From: Nostoc sp. CHAB 5715
Lineage (GTDB): Bacteria; Cyanobacteriota; Cyanobacteriia; Cyanobacteriales; Nostocaceae
Assembly: GCF_020829685.1 (NCBI RefSeq)
Contig: NZ_JAIVFR010000343.1
Location: 1 to 6,909, forward strand
Length of the DNA: 6,909 nt
Direction of reading: 5' to 3'
Part shown: positions 1 through 5,476 of the stretch, piece by piece
Layout of the letters: each line of letters opens with the position of its first letter
How positions within the stretch are numbered: the first letter of the stretch is position 1
Notes under the pieces: model-generated
Databases searched by the model: none
What the model was told of the DNA's origin: nothing
The model's input: the letters and a program-made list of their open reading frames with translations, nothing else
Program-made: the position numbers and the translations under genes

Positions 1-317
1 ATCAAGGTTCCTAAATAGTTCGACAATTGTGGCTGTGTTCAACAATCGAGTCTTGCTCCAGACTCACTTTGCGGGTAAACATATCAACTTGCCATCCAAG
101 CTGCGCTAGTGCTTCACCTACGTTACGCACATAAACATTTTGTCCCCCAGCTTCTTCTTTCCCTATTTCAATCGCCGGATCTCCGTGGACGGAAATCAAG
201 GCGATACGTTTTTCGGTGATAGAGTTCATAGTTTGTGTGTTGATGATTTTAACAAATTTTTAAGCTGTTCCAAGCTCGTGTATAGCACACTTGCCTGAAT
301 TATTTAGGAACCTTGAT
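1..317. repeat. 17-bp inverted repeat at the left edge (fold-back junction)
   Basis: Bases 1-17 are the perfect reverse complement of bases 301-317; the match stops at 18/300. The 283 bases between hold the start of a glycosyltransferase gene and its upstream region. Reading the gene leftward, its coding sequence passes into the inverted copy at about base 17, and the stop codon at 11-13 lies inside that copy. A perfect 17-bp match exactly at the window edge, with an equivalent structure at the other edge, points to an inverted chimera rather than a mobile element. An invertible segment or a small element with terminal repeats is a less likely alternative. Confidence 0.85.
11..229 (-). CDS. 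Glycosyltransferase family 4 protein, N-terminal fragment
   Basis: The 72 visible residues match the start of a GT4/GT-B glycosyltransferase of the sucrose-phosphate synthase/sucrose synthase-like group found in cyanobacteria. The segment RIALISVHGDP (residues 8-18) is the first beta strand and loop of the N-terminal Rossmann domain. The glycine-rich EEAGGQNVYVRNVG (26-39) is the donor/acceptor-site loop, followed by the helix and strand ALAQLGWQVDMFTR. Family members usually exceed 400 residues, so over 80 percent is absent, including the C-terminal nucleotide-sugar domain. The protein ends at CRTI, where relatives as I recall them continue with Arg-Leu; the last base of residue 71, residue 72 and the stop codon lie in the inverted copy of 301-317. 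I infer that the real gene continues and the cut is an artefact. The exact sugar substrate cannot be assigned from this piece. Confidence 0.8.
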   Translation of the reverse strand: MNSITEKRIALISVHGDPAIEIGKEEAGGQNVYVRNVGEALAQLGWQVDMFTRKVSLEQDSIVEHSHNCRTI

Positions 318-908
318 TAATATTGATTTTAATTTACTATGCCTAATATTTTTTTACATCTTCTGCCAGAAGTATACTATTAGATTAAATACAAATATTT
401 AATTTATCTAGATAGAGAAATTTTATTTCCTTATATTTCATACTTTTGATAGATGAAAATTATATTTTTTCTATATAAATTCTAAATCATTTGTGAACAG
501 CAAAATTGCTGAAAAGCCTATAAATACGTACTTTTAGTTTCGGTACTCTCTCCTATTTCAATTTGGATTGCTATATTAGTTCAAAATATCTAATGCTTTT
601 GATACATAACTATTATAGTTTTCGTCTTGTTTGTGCAGATATAGTCCCACAGATACATGCATTAACGTGAGTTTGACGAAGCGAAAAAGCAGCCGCACGC
701 ACAGCCTCTTGTAGAGAAAGTAGTTCAATAAATTAAGCTTTTTGGCGATTTTTGCGTAAGTCCTGAATTAATCCCGTTGCACTCAGGTTGTATTAAGTAG
801 TGAGAAGAACTGTTAAATATTAATGCAAAATCGGGTACTTTCTAGAATTTGCTTCGGAAAGTCTCAGATTATATTTGCAATCATTTATAAATTTCAGGAG
901 CAAATCAG
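230..908. other. Long AT-rich intergenic region between divergent glycosyltransferase and psaK
   Basis: This 679-base gap holds no credible gene: reading frames on both strands are short and resemble nothing known. Most of 318-640 is strongly AT-rich. I see a small palindrome with 6-bp arms (CAGCAA at 498-503, TTGCTG at 506-511). There is also a degenerate dispersed repeat, TCTTGTAGAGA at 707-717, related to copies at 4747 and 6538. The promoters of both divergent genes should lie here. Only a weak candidate is visible for psaK (TATATT at 870-875), with no good -35 partner. The length suggests an upstream regulatory region or a long psaK leader, but I found no defined operator. Confidence 0.5.
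896..900 (+). promoter_or_regulatory. Ribosome binding site of psaK
   Basis: AGGAG, 8 bases ahead of the GTG codon at 909, is a good match to the anti-Shine-Dalgarno sequence. It decides the non-ATG start of psaK. Confidence 0.75.
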
Positions 909-1169
909 GTGTTTACTTCAACCTTACTGGCTGCTGCAACCACGCCTCTGCAATGGAGTCCGACAGTTGCACTGATTATCATTATCGCTAATATCGTTGC
1001 CATTGCCTTTGGTAAATTTACCATCAAATATCCCAACGCAGAACCACGACTACCCTTAGCTAACTTTTTGGGTGATTTTGGTTTACCAGCCCTTTTAGCA
1101 ACTACTGCCTTTGGTCATATCTTAGGAGTAGGCGTTGTCTTAGGGCTGCATAACTTGGGAAGAATTTAG
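909..1169 (+). CDS. psaK: Photosystem I reaction center subunit PsaK
   Basis: PsaK is a small integral thylakoid-membrane subunit at the periphery of photosystem I. It binds chlorophyll and helps connect antenna complexes to the core. The 86-residue length is typical. Two hydrophobic helices are visible at about residues 18-35 (PTVALIIIIANIVAIAFG) and 57-80. The connecting loop carries the family pattern (I)KYPNAEPRLPL, and the second helix opens with FGLPALLATTAFGHILG, a strong PsaK signature. The start is GTG at 909, supported by AGGAG at 896-900 with 8 bases of spacing; there is no ATG nearby. The gene stands alone, converges on the metallophosphoesterase gene and is followed by a MITE-like element. 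Nostocales often have several psaK paralogues; which one this is cannot be decided here. Confidence 0.96.
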   Translation: MFTSTLLAAATTPLQWSPTVALIIIIANIVAIAFGKFTIKYPNAEPRLPLANFLGDFGLPALLATTAFGHILGVGVVLGLHNLGRI

Positions 1170-1208
1170 GTTCTTACCCAAGCCTTTAGGGACTTCCAAA
1201 AAATAAAT

Positions 1209-1320
1209 GGCGTTGCTGATTCCATATATGAAAATGATTTTGCATAATACCAAAATCCTTGTAGAGACGTAGCAGTGCTACGTCTCTACATCCAGATTCA
1301 TACTTCAATTCAGCAACGCC
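1209..1320. mobile_element. MITE-like repeat element with terminal inverted repeats
   Basis: GGCGTTGCTGA at 1209-1219 is repeated in inverted orientation at 1310-1320 (11 bp perfect, with weaker similarity further inward including TATGAA in both arms). Inside lies a near-perfect palindrome at 1260-1290: two 15-base arms (TGTAGAGACGTAGCA and its complement) around a single G. The 112-bp unit encodes no protein and sits between the convergent ends of psaK and the phosphoesterase gene. Length, terminal repeats and lack of coding capacity are those of a miniature inverted-repeat element. I see no clear target-site duplication. The inner hairpin could form in transcripts from both sides, but neither side has a U-run, so it is not a classic terminator. 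Confidence 0.65.
1260..1290. repeat. 31-base palindrome with 15-bp arms
   Basis: Arms at 1260-1274 and 1276-1290 are perfectly complementary around G1275. The sequence contains the GTAGAGACGTAGC word familiar from dispersed Nostoc repeats. It could act as a bidirectional transcript-end barrier or 3'-end stabiliser for psaK and the facing gene; no U-tract follows on either strand. Confidence 0.8.
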
Positions 1321-1340
1321 TCTTTTTCAATGCCCATTCC

Positions 1341-2891
1341 TTAAATGATTAACGGCTCAAATTCACGATCATGCCATTGCCGCTGATGCCATTCGGCAAC
1401 CAAAGGACGGACAATAAACTTAGGCTGTCTATCGCCTTTAACGTCAATACGTAAACCTGAGTAAGGTCGTCGCTTCTGAGAACCTTGACCATTGCGACCA
1501 ATGAAGAGATGCGATCGCGCCACTAATCTATTCTCTTCCATTAAATCTGCTCCCTCAATCCGCTGGCGTCGCAAACTAAAGCCGCTACCACCACAAACAA
1601 TCCAGTGGATATGAGAATCAGCATGTCCTGTATCCATTGTCTCCAAGTGTTCCAAGCAGTGGGCGTGACCGTTTAATACCAAATCAACCAAAGGACGCCC
1701 CTGAGTTAGAGAACCTATTTCTTTAGCTACCGCATCCAGCACACCACGGAGGCGATCGCGAATTATCAGAGTTTGTGCTTGTTGCCACTTTGTCGCTTCA
1801 GTTACATAAGGTGGATGATGGAAATAAATCACCCTTCCCCGAACTTCAGAGTTATTCCAAGATTCAATTAATCTTTGCTTGAGCCAGTCTAGTTGTTCAG
1901 TGTCAGTCAGCGTTGTTTTATCAGCAGCTAATTGCTTTTTGATATCAACAATAATTTCTTCAATTTGTGACAGCTTGGCGTGGTAGTCGTCTAATTGGTC
2001 AGCTTCAATAGGGTTTTCAGGACGAAGCTTGGCTGAGGTTTCAATGATTTGCTGCTTTTCTTGCTCTAAATCTTCACGACGTTTTTCTAAAATTCTGCGA
2101 TCGGCATCGCCTTGTTTTGTTTTAGGTAGAGGCGGTGGATCGTTAAATGTATTAGAATCCAAGGCAAAGAAATCAATCCCCCCATAGCGAAAAGTGTAGT
2201 AGCGATTGGGAAGGCGAGTAAAATGCCCTGGTTCATAGCTTAGACAATAACCTGTATCTGTTTTAGCTGTGTAATACTGATTTAAATGATTATTTAACTC
2301 TCCTGGAAGCTGAAACGCCTGAAGATAGTCCAGAAATGCCCGTGCGTAGGCTTCACCCGTTCCTGAGCCATGTAAGCCTACATCCAAGTCTAAGCGCGAT
2401 CGCAACAGGCGGCGAATGGGTAATGTTGTCAGAGAGACCAAGCTCAATAGAATCGGCAAGTTATAATAATCGTGATTTCCGAGTACAGGTAAAATGGGCA
2501 GCTTAAAAATCATCTGGTCATAAGCAATCTGTTGAGGATGCTCTCCCCCCAAGAGAAACTCTCGATAAGGCTGGATGAAATTCTGCTGATAGTATTCACT
2601 CGACCCCACTAAATAAATCACGTCCCCGGTATGCAGCATAAAACGGGATTCGCTGTGATGGGGCAACATAAGTTCAGCCACCTTTCGCTGAGGATTGTGC
2701 CCTCGGTGCTTACCGGAACCACTATCACCTACAACTAAAAATGAGAACTCAGAATTGTCTGTTTGGTCATCCTCCAACACCAGCCGAGTTTGGTCGATGT
2801 TCCGTTCTACAATTAACGGATCTTGCCACCGTACCCGTTGATTCATTTTACGAATTTTGTTAGCGATCGCTGGATCAGATACAAGTTTCAA
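1341..2891 (-). CDS. Calcineurin-like metallophosphoesterase with coiled-coil insertion
   Basis: This 516-residue protein is a binuclear metal phosphoesterase (Metallophos fold). The motifs appear in order: GD at 55-56, GDVIY at 89-93, GNHD at 138-141, HHPP at 358-361 and GHAH at 408-411. These supply the Asp, Asn and His ligands for two metal ions. The strand FFALDSN (241-247) and TEQLDWLKQRL (331-341) resemble the purple acid phosphatase-like branch. Between them, about residues 262-326 form a charged, heptad-rich segment that looks like a coiled coil and is not part of the core fold. There is no signal peptide, so it is probably cytoplasmic; the substrate is unknown. The start is TTG at 2889-2891, chosen because AGGAG (complement of 2901-2905) lies 9 bases upstream. 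An internal ATG at residue 16 is the alternative. The gene lies downstream of the lipid kinase on the same strand. Confidence 0.88.
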   Translation of the reverse strand: MKLVSDPAIANKIRKMNQRVRWQDPLIVERNIDQTRLVLEDDQTDNSEFSFLVVGDSGSGKHRGHNPQRKVAELMLPHHSESRFMLHTGDVIYLVGSSEYYQQNFIQPYREFLLGGEHPQQIAYDQMIFKLPILPVLGNHDYYNLPILLSLVSLTTLPIRRLLRSRLDLDVGLHGSGTGEAYARAFLDYLQAFQLPGELNNHLNQYYTAKTDTGYCLSYEPGHFTRLPNRYYTFRYGGIDFFALDSNTFNDPPPLPKTKQGDADRRILEKRREDLEQEKQQIIETSAKLRPENPIEADQLDDYHAKLSQIEEIIVDIKKQLAADKTTLTDTEQLDWLKQRLIESWNNSEVRGRVIYFHHPPYVTEATKWQQAQTLIIRDRLRGVLDAVAKEIGSLTQGRPLVDLVLNGHAHCLEHLETMDTGHADSHIHWIVCGGSGFSLRRQRIEGADLMEENRLVARSHLFIGRNGQGSQKRRPYSGLRIDVKGDRQPKFIVRPLVAEWHQRQWHDREFEPLII

Positions 2892-2921
2892 TGCAACCTA
2901 CTCCTGAGTTTTCAATTGAAG

Positions 2922-2948
2922 GGGAGCAGGGGGAGCAGGGGGAGCAGG
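2922..2948. repeat. Tandem nonamer array, three units of GGGAGCAGG
   Basis: Three perfect consecutive 9-base units lie at 2922-2930, 2931-2939 and 2940-2948, followed by a degenerate tail (AGAGGCAGGG). The purine-rich array sits just upstream of the phosphoesterase start on the coding-strand side. It belongs to the class of short tandem repeats abundant in Nostocales intergenic DNA. Confidence 0.85.
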
Positions 2949-2970
2949 AGAGGCAGGGAAAAAATAACCA

Positions 2971-3005
2971 ATGCCCCATGCCCCATGCCCAATGCCCAAT
3001 GCCCT
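2971..3005. repeat. STRR heptamer array ATGCCCN, five units
   Basis: Five 7-base units run without a gap from 2971 to 3005: two ATGCCCC, two ATGCCCA and one ATGCCCT. The last base, T3005, is also the final base of the TGA stop codon of the lipid kinase gene on the opposite strand. The array therefore begins exactly where coding ends. This is a typical cyanobacterial short tandemly repeated repetitive sequence. Confidence 0.88.
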
Positions 3006-3976
3006 CACTCCTCTATTGTGTCTTTCATCTCAATAGTCAGATTAGGGAGTCCCTCTAATTTTTCGGTAGGCTCAACTTCTTCTACTAATGGCACAAAAAT
3101 GTTCAAACCTGCTGGTACACACTTAATTTCTACTGGTGTTGTGCCCATTATTTCACCATCTAAAACAACCTTTTGTGGTGGGTTAGTTGTAATTTTAAAT
3201 TGTTTGGCTCGCAGGAAGCCAATATCATCACGTTCTACGGCGTTACCTGTAGAAGCCGTTTGGAATAGATGAAATGTAGCTGCGATCGCTCCTGCTTTGT
3301 TAGCTGGAGCTACAATCGTTAAATCTAGTAACCCATCATCATAAATCAGACCTGATGGGCCTTGAGCCAAGACTGAAGTAGGAGGCGCGGCATTTGCTAC
3401 TGTAACTGCACAGGCACTAGTTTTAATTATCCTGTCTTCTGTTTCAATTTCAACATCAAAGTTTTTTAAGTTTCTCAGTTGCTGAATTCCAGCGAAAACG
3501 TAGGCCATCATCCCAAAGCGATTCTTAGCCTCCCTGTCTGCCAATTCTACAGTTTCAGCTTCAAAGCCAATACCTGCCAAAAGTACCATTGGCTGATCGT
3601 TGCAATAGGCTATGTCTACATGGCGGGTTCCTCCCTGCAAAATTGTCTCACACGCACCTGCGATCGTGTCAGGAATTCCTAAAGCTGTAGCAAAAGCATT
3701 TGCTGTGCCTCTAGAAATGATGCCAAATGCAATATCAGTACCCACTAGAGCCGCCGCCGCCGCTGAGAGAGTTCCATCTCCCCCCGAAACAATGATTGCG
3801 TCTACCCCTCGCTCTACAGCTGCATAAGCCAGTTCGTCAGCGTCGATTTCTTCAGTTGTCAGATAAATATCTAGGTCAATTTCTGGCTCTAATATTGCCC
3901 GAATTTCTGCCAGTTCTATATTTGGGTCACCCTGACCCGCAACTGGATTGAAAATGAGGCAGGCGGAACGATTCAT
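3005..3976 (-). CDS. YegS/DAGK-family lipid kinase
   Basis: The 323-residue protein belongs to the diacylglycerol/sphingosine kinase-like family (YegS/Rv2252/BmrU). These enzymes transfer phosphate from ATP to a hydroxyl of a membrane lipid. Visible landmarks in order: FNPVAGQG at 9-16; the nucleotide-binding SGGDGTLS at 64-71; SRGTANAFA at 88-96; GIGFEA at 135-140; DDGLLD at 213-218; and VLDGE at 261-265, part of the conserved C-terminal beta-sandwich. The N-terminal catalytic lobe and the C-terminal domain are both complete, and the length fits the family. About 25 acidic residues after position 297 form a tail. There is no signal peptide, so it is probably peripheral at the inner face of the membrane. 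The start is ATG at 3974-3976 without a clear Shine-Dalgarno. It is divergent from the LprI-like gene and lies upstream of the phosphoesterase gene. The specific lipid substrate is not evident. Confidence 0.92.
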   Translation of the reverse strand: MNRSACLIFNPVAGQGDPNIELAEIRAILEPEIDLDIYLTTEEIDADELAYAAVERGVDAIIVSGGDGTLSAAAAALVGTDIAFGIISRGTANAFATALGIPDTIAGACETILQGGTRHVDIAYCNDQPMVLLAGIGFEAETVELADREAKNRFGMMAYVFAGIQQLRNLKNFDVEIETEDRIIKTSACAVTVANAAPPTSVLAQGPSGLIYDDGLLDLTIVAPANKAGAIAATFHLFQTASTGNAVERDDIGFLRAKQFKITTNPPQKVVLDGEIMGTTPVEIKCVPAGLNIFVPLVEEVEPTEKLEGLPNLTIEMKDTIEE

Positions 3977-4139
3977 AAAATATAAAGGCTAAACTTAGAT
4001 CACTAAAATACCAAATTATTTTTAGCATTCTTGGGAAATTTCGGCTTCCTTCTGGCGGCTGGTTTACCTTTTGTAAGAGTTTAGAAGTCTTCTGCGTCGG
4101 AACATACCAATGCTGAGGCGTATTTAGGTATCCTTTGTC

Positions 4140-4156
4140 TTTATTGAAACAATAAA
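4140..4156. promoter_or_regulatory. Small palindrome directly upstream of the LprI-like gene
   Basis: TTTATTG (4140-4146) and CAATAAA (4150-4156) form a perfect 7-bp inverted repeat around AAA. It ends 9 bases before the ATG at 4166, where a ribosome binding site would be expected and none is seen. It could be a protein-binding site or a weak hairpin affecting translation. The AT-rich composition makes chance formation possible. Confidence 0.35.
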
Positions 4157-4165
4157 AATTTTGCC

Positions 4166-4588
4166 ATGCGTCAATTATTACTAGTTTTAGCAAGTATGGT
4201 AACTCTCAGCAGTTTAGGTACTTCCACTATGACAATAGCAGACACAACGCCTGATTTACGGGAGATGCGCTTAGTTCAAAGGGTCAACTGCAATAATACT
4301 CAAACTCAAATAGCAATTAATGAATGCGCGAAGTTGTCTTATCAAAAGGCAGATAAAAGACTCAATCAAGTTTATCAACAATTGTTACCTACCTTAGAAA
4401 CGTCTAGGAAACAAAAATTGATTGCTGCCCAACAAGCATGGCTCAAGTTTCGAGATAGCAATTGTGAGTTTAAGAGAAGCAGATATGAGGGAGGAAGTAT
4501 TGCCCCTAGCATTTATTCTGGTTGTCTAGAAAATACCACAAAACTGCGTACCCAAGAATTACAGGAATATCTCAAATCTGACCCTTAA
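4166..4588 (+). CDS. Secreted LprI-type/DUF1311 domain protein
   Basis: The 140-residue protein opens with a short basic end and a hydrophobic stretch (residues 4-18), then a likely signal-peptidase site after TIA (23-25). The mature part would therefore be exported to the periplasm. The remainder matches the lysozyme-inhibitor LprI N-terminal domain family (DUF1311): a C-x11-C pair (C42, C54) in CNNTQTQIAINECA, then DKRLNQVYQQLL (63-74) and QQAWLKFRDSNC (89-100), ending with C120 in the SGCLE motif. The four cysteines probably form two disulfides, as in this family. Family members are small helical secreted proteins; lysozyme inhibition is shown for only a few, so the role here is inferred. 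The ATG at 4166 has no clear Shine-Dalgarno. The gene is divergent from the lipid kinase gene and is followed by a repeat-rich gap. Confidence 0.88.
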   Translation: MRQLLLVLASMVTLSSLGTSTMTIADTTPDLREMRLVQRVNCNNTQTQIAINECAKLSYQKADKRLNQVYQQLLPTLETSRKQKLIAAQQAWLKFRDSNCEFKRSRYEGGSIAPSIYSGCLENTTKLRTQELQEYLKSDP

Positions 4589-4619
4589 TATAGTTGAATC
4601 AAACCGCAACGCGAGAGCT

Positions 4620-4685
4620 ATTAGTCATTAGTCATTAGTCACTTGTACTGAGCGAAGCCGAAGTATTGGTCATTGGTCATTAGTC
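4620..4685. repeat. STRR heptamers ATTAGTC/ATTGGTC in two blocks
   Basis: Three perfect ATTAGTC units lie at 4620-4640. After a 24-base spacer (4641-4664) containing CTGAGCGAAGCCGAAG come two ATTGGTC units (4665-4678) and one more ATTAGTC (4679-4685). These heptamers and the spacer word are of the kind scattered widely in Nostoc-like genomes. No coding function is visible. Confidence 0.85.
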
Positions 4686-4804
4686 CAAGAGAAACCAATT
4701 TAAACCGTTCGACTGACTTTTATTTAGTGTTGTCGTTGGCGCAGTCTCTCGTAGAGAAGTAGCGATCGCCGAACGTCTTACGCCGAAACCCCGACTGAAG
4801 TTGC
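4686..4804. repeat. Dispersed repeat region with CTCTCGTAGAGA core and HIP1
   Basis: The gap between the heptamer array and the Uma2 remnant contains CTCTCGTAGAGA at 4746-4757, a small inverted repeat. It is followed by AGTAG and a HIP1 octamer GCGATCGC at 4762-4769. Related cores occur at 706-717 and 6538-6548. No gene is visible here. Confidence 0.55.
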
Positions 4805-5182
4805 TCACTCTGCTTTCATTTTTAACCAGCCAAATACCTGTTCTACTGTCAATTTTAAATCAACACCATCTAGAACAGGCAAGCTATCTTTTTTATGACA
4901 AAATTCTGGTTGTTGATGTGGTTGAAAAACGAGAACTGAACGGTCATCGGGATCAATCAACCATCCCAACTGACAACCATATTTTAAGCAGTGCAAGATA
5001 TTGCTTGTAACTCGATTGGAACTCTGATCTGGAGAGAGAATTTCAATTGTCCAGTTCGGAGCAATTAGCACATCATCTACAGGTTCTCCATTCTCCTCAA
5101 ACTCAATTTGTTGCCAACGGATAACCGCCACATCTGGAACAATTGACCGACCACCAAAAGTACAACGCAACTCTGGAAAAAT
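4805..5182 (-). pseudogene. Uma2-family (DUF820) nuclease-like gene, 5' truncated
   Basis: The frame encodes the C-terminal two thirds of a Uma2 protein, a PD-(D/E)XK nuclease-like family greatly expanded in cyanobacteria. Counting from the TTG at 5168-5170, visible landmarks are CTFGGRSIVPDVAV (3-16) with the family Asp at 13, TIEILSPDQS (41-50) with Glu 43, and LKYGCQLGWLIDPDDRSVLVF (62-82). Relatives are roughly 180-200 residues. Here only 121 residues follow the first plausible start, and the homologous frame extends just four codons further (Ile-Phe-Pro-Glu) before a TAA at 5183-5185. Upstream DNA is AT-rich with no sign of the missing N-terminal part in another frame. I therefore call a deletion remnant; a shortened, still expressed protein from the TTG is possible but less likely. 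Confidence 0.75.
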
Positions 5183-5185
5183 TTA

Positions 5186-5443
5186 GCACTAATCAACCAA
5201 ATATTAGCATAATTCTTTATATATACACTAAAACTTGATGATAGCTATATCAAACGGCACATTAAAGATTTTTGCGACCAAAACCCTATATACTAAATTA
5301 GACTTTGATAAATTTGAGAGTTTTGTTAATTGCAACACCAAAAACTATTAATTTTTAGATGAAATACTAGCGTATCTTATAATCTATAGTTTTTAAGGTT
5401 TAGTCAAAACTATATCCAGTATCATCAAAAAACTGCAAACTTC
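5186..5443. other. AT-rich intergenic region upstream of the synthase gene
   Basis: No coding sequence or repeat stands out. It is AT-rich and holds the likely promoter of the synthase gene near its right end. The missing 5' part of the Uma2 gene would have lain here but cannot be recognised. Confidence 0.5.
5354..5383 (+). promoter_or_regulatory. Candidate sigma-70-type promoter of the synthase gene
   Basis: A perfect -10 hexamer TATAAT lies at 5378-5383. TTTAGA at 5354-5359 matches the -35 consensus at four of six positions, with an 18-bp spacer. Transcription would start near 5390, giving a leader of about 85-90 bases before the ATG at 5477. In AT-rich DNA a TATAAT can occur by chance. 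Confidence 0.4.
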
Positions 5444-5463
5444 ATGTGGTGCAAAAATCAATC

Positions 5464-5469
5464 GGGGAG
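5464..5469 (+). promoter_or_regulatory. Ribosome binding site fixing the synthase start
   Basis: GGGGAG lies 7 bases before the ATG at 5477. The upstream in-frame ATG at 5444 has no comparable site and would add 11 residues without family similarity. Confidence 0.65.
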
Positions 5470-5476
5470 TGAAAAC

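Noticed and set aside
1..317. Invertible phase-variation switch controlling the glycosyltransferase
   Set aside because: No recombinase is visible, and an equivalent inverted copy at the opposite window edge makes a contig-end artefact far more likely.
1260..1290. Intrinsic terminator for psaK or the phosphoesterase gene
   Set aside because: The hairpin is strong, but no U-run follows on either strand, and it lies within a transposable-element-like unit.
2823..3272. 149-codon plus-strand reading frame
   Set aside because: It runs antisense through the lipid kinase end, the repeat arrays and the phosphoesterase start, and the translation is low-complexity with no family resemblance.
3479..3827. 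Two plus-strand reading frames inside the lipid kinase gene
   Set aside because: They are antisense shadows of a clearly conserved coding region.
1341..3976. Two-gene lipid phosphorylation/dephosphorylation system of kinase and phosphoesterase
   Set aside because: The genes are co-directional, but a repeat-filled gap separates them, the phosphoesterase shows no lipid-specific feature, and no shared regulation is visible; adjacency alone is not enough.
3927..4193. 88-codon minus-strand reading frame overlapping the lipid kinase start
   Set aside because: It covers the divergent promoter region and both gene starts, has no recognisable domain and conflicts with two well-supported genes.
4620..4685. 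CRISPR-like array
   Set aside because: Units are 7 bases and contiguous, there are no spacers of CRISPR size and no cas genes; it is an STRR array.
4801..5010. 69-codon plus-strand frame
   Set aside because: It is antisense to the conserved Uma2 sequence and resembles nothing.
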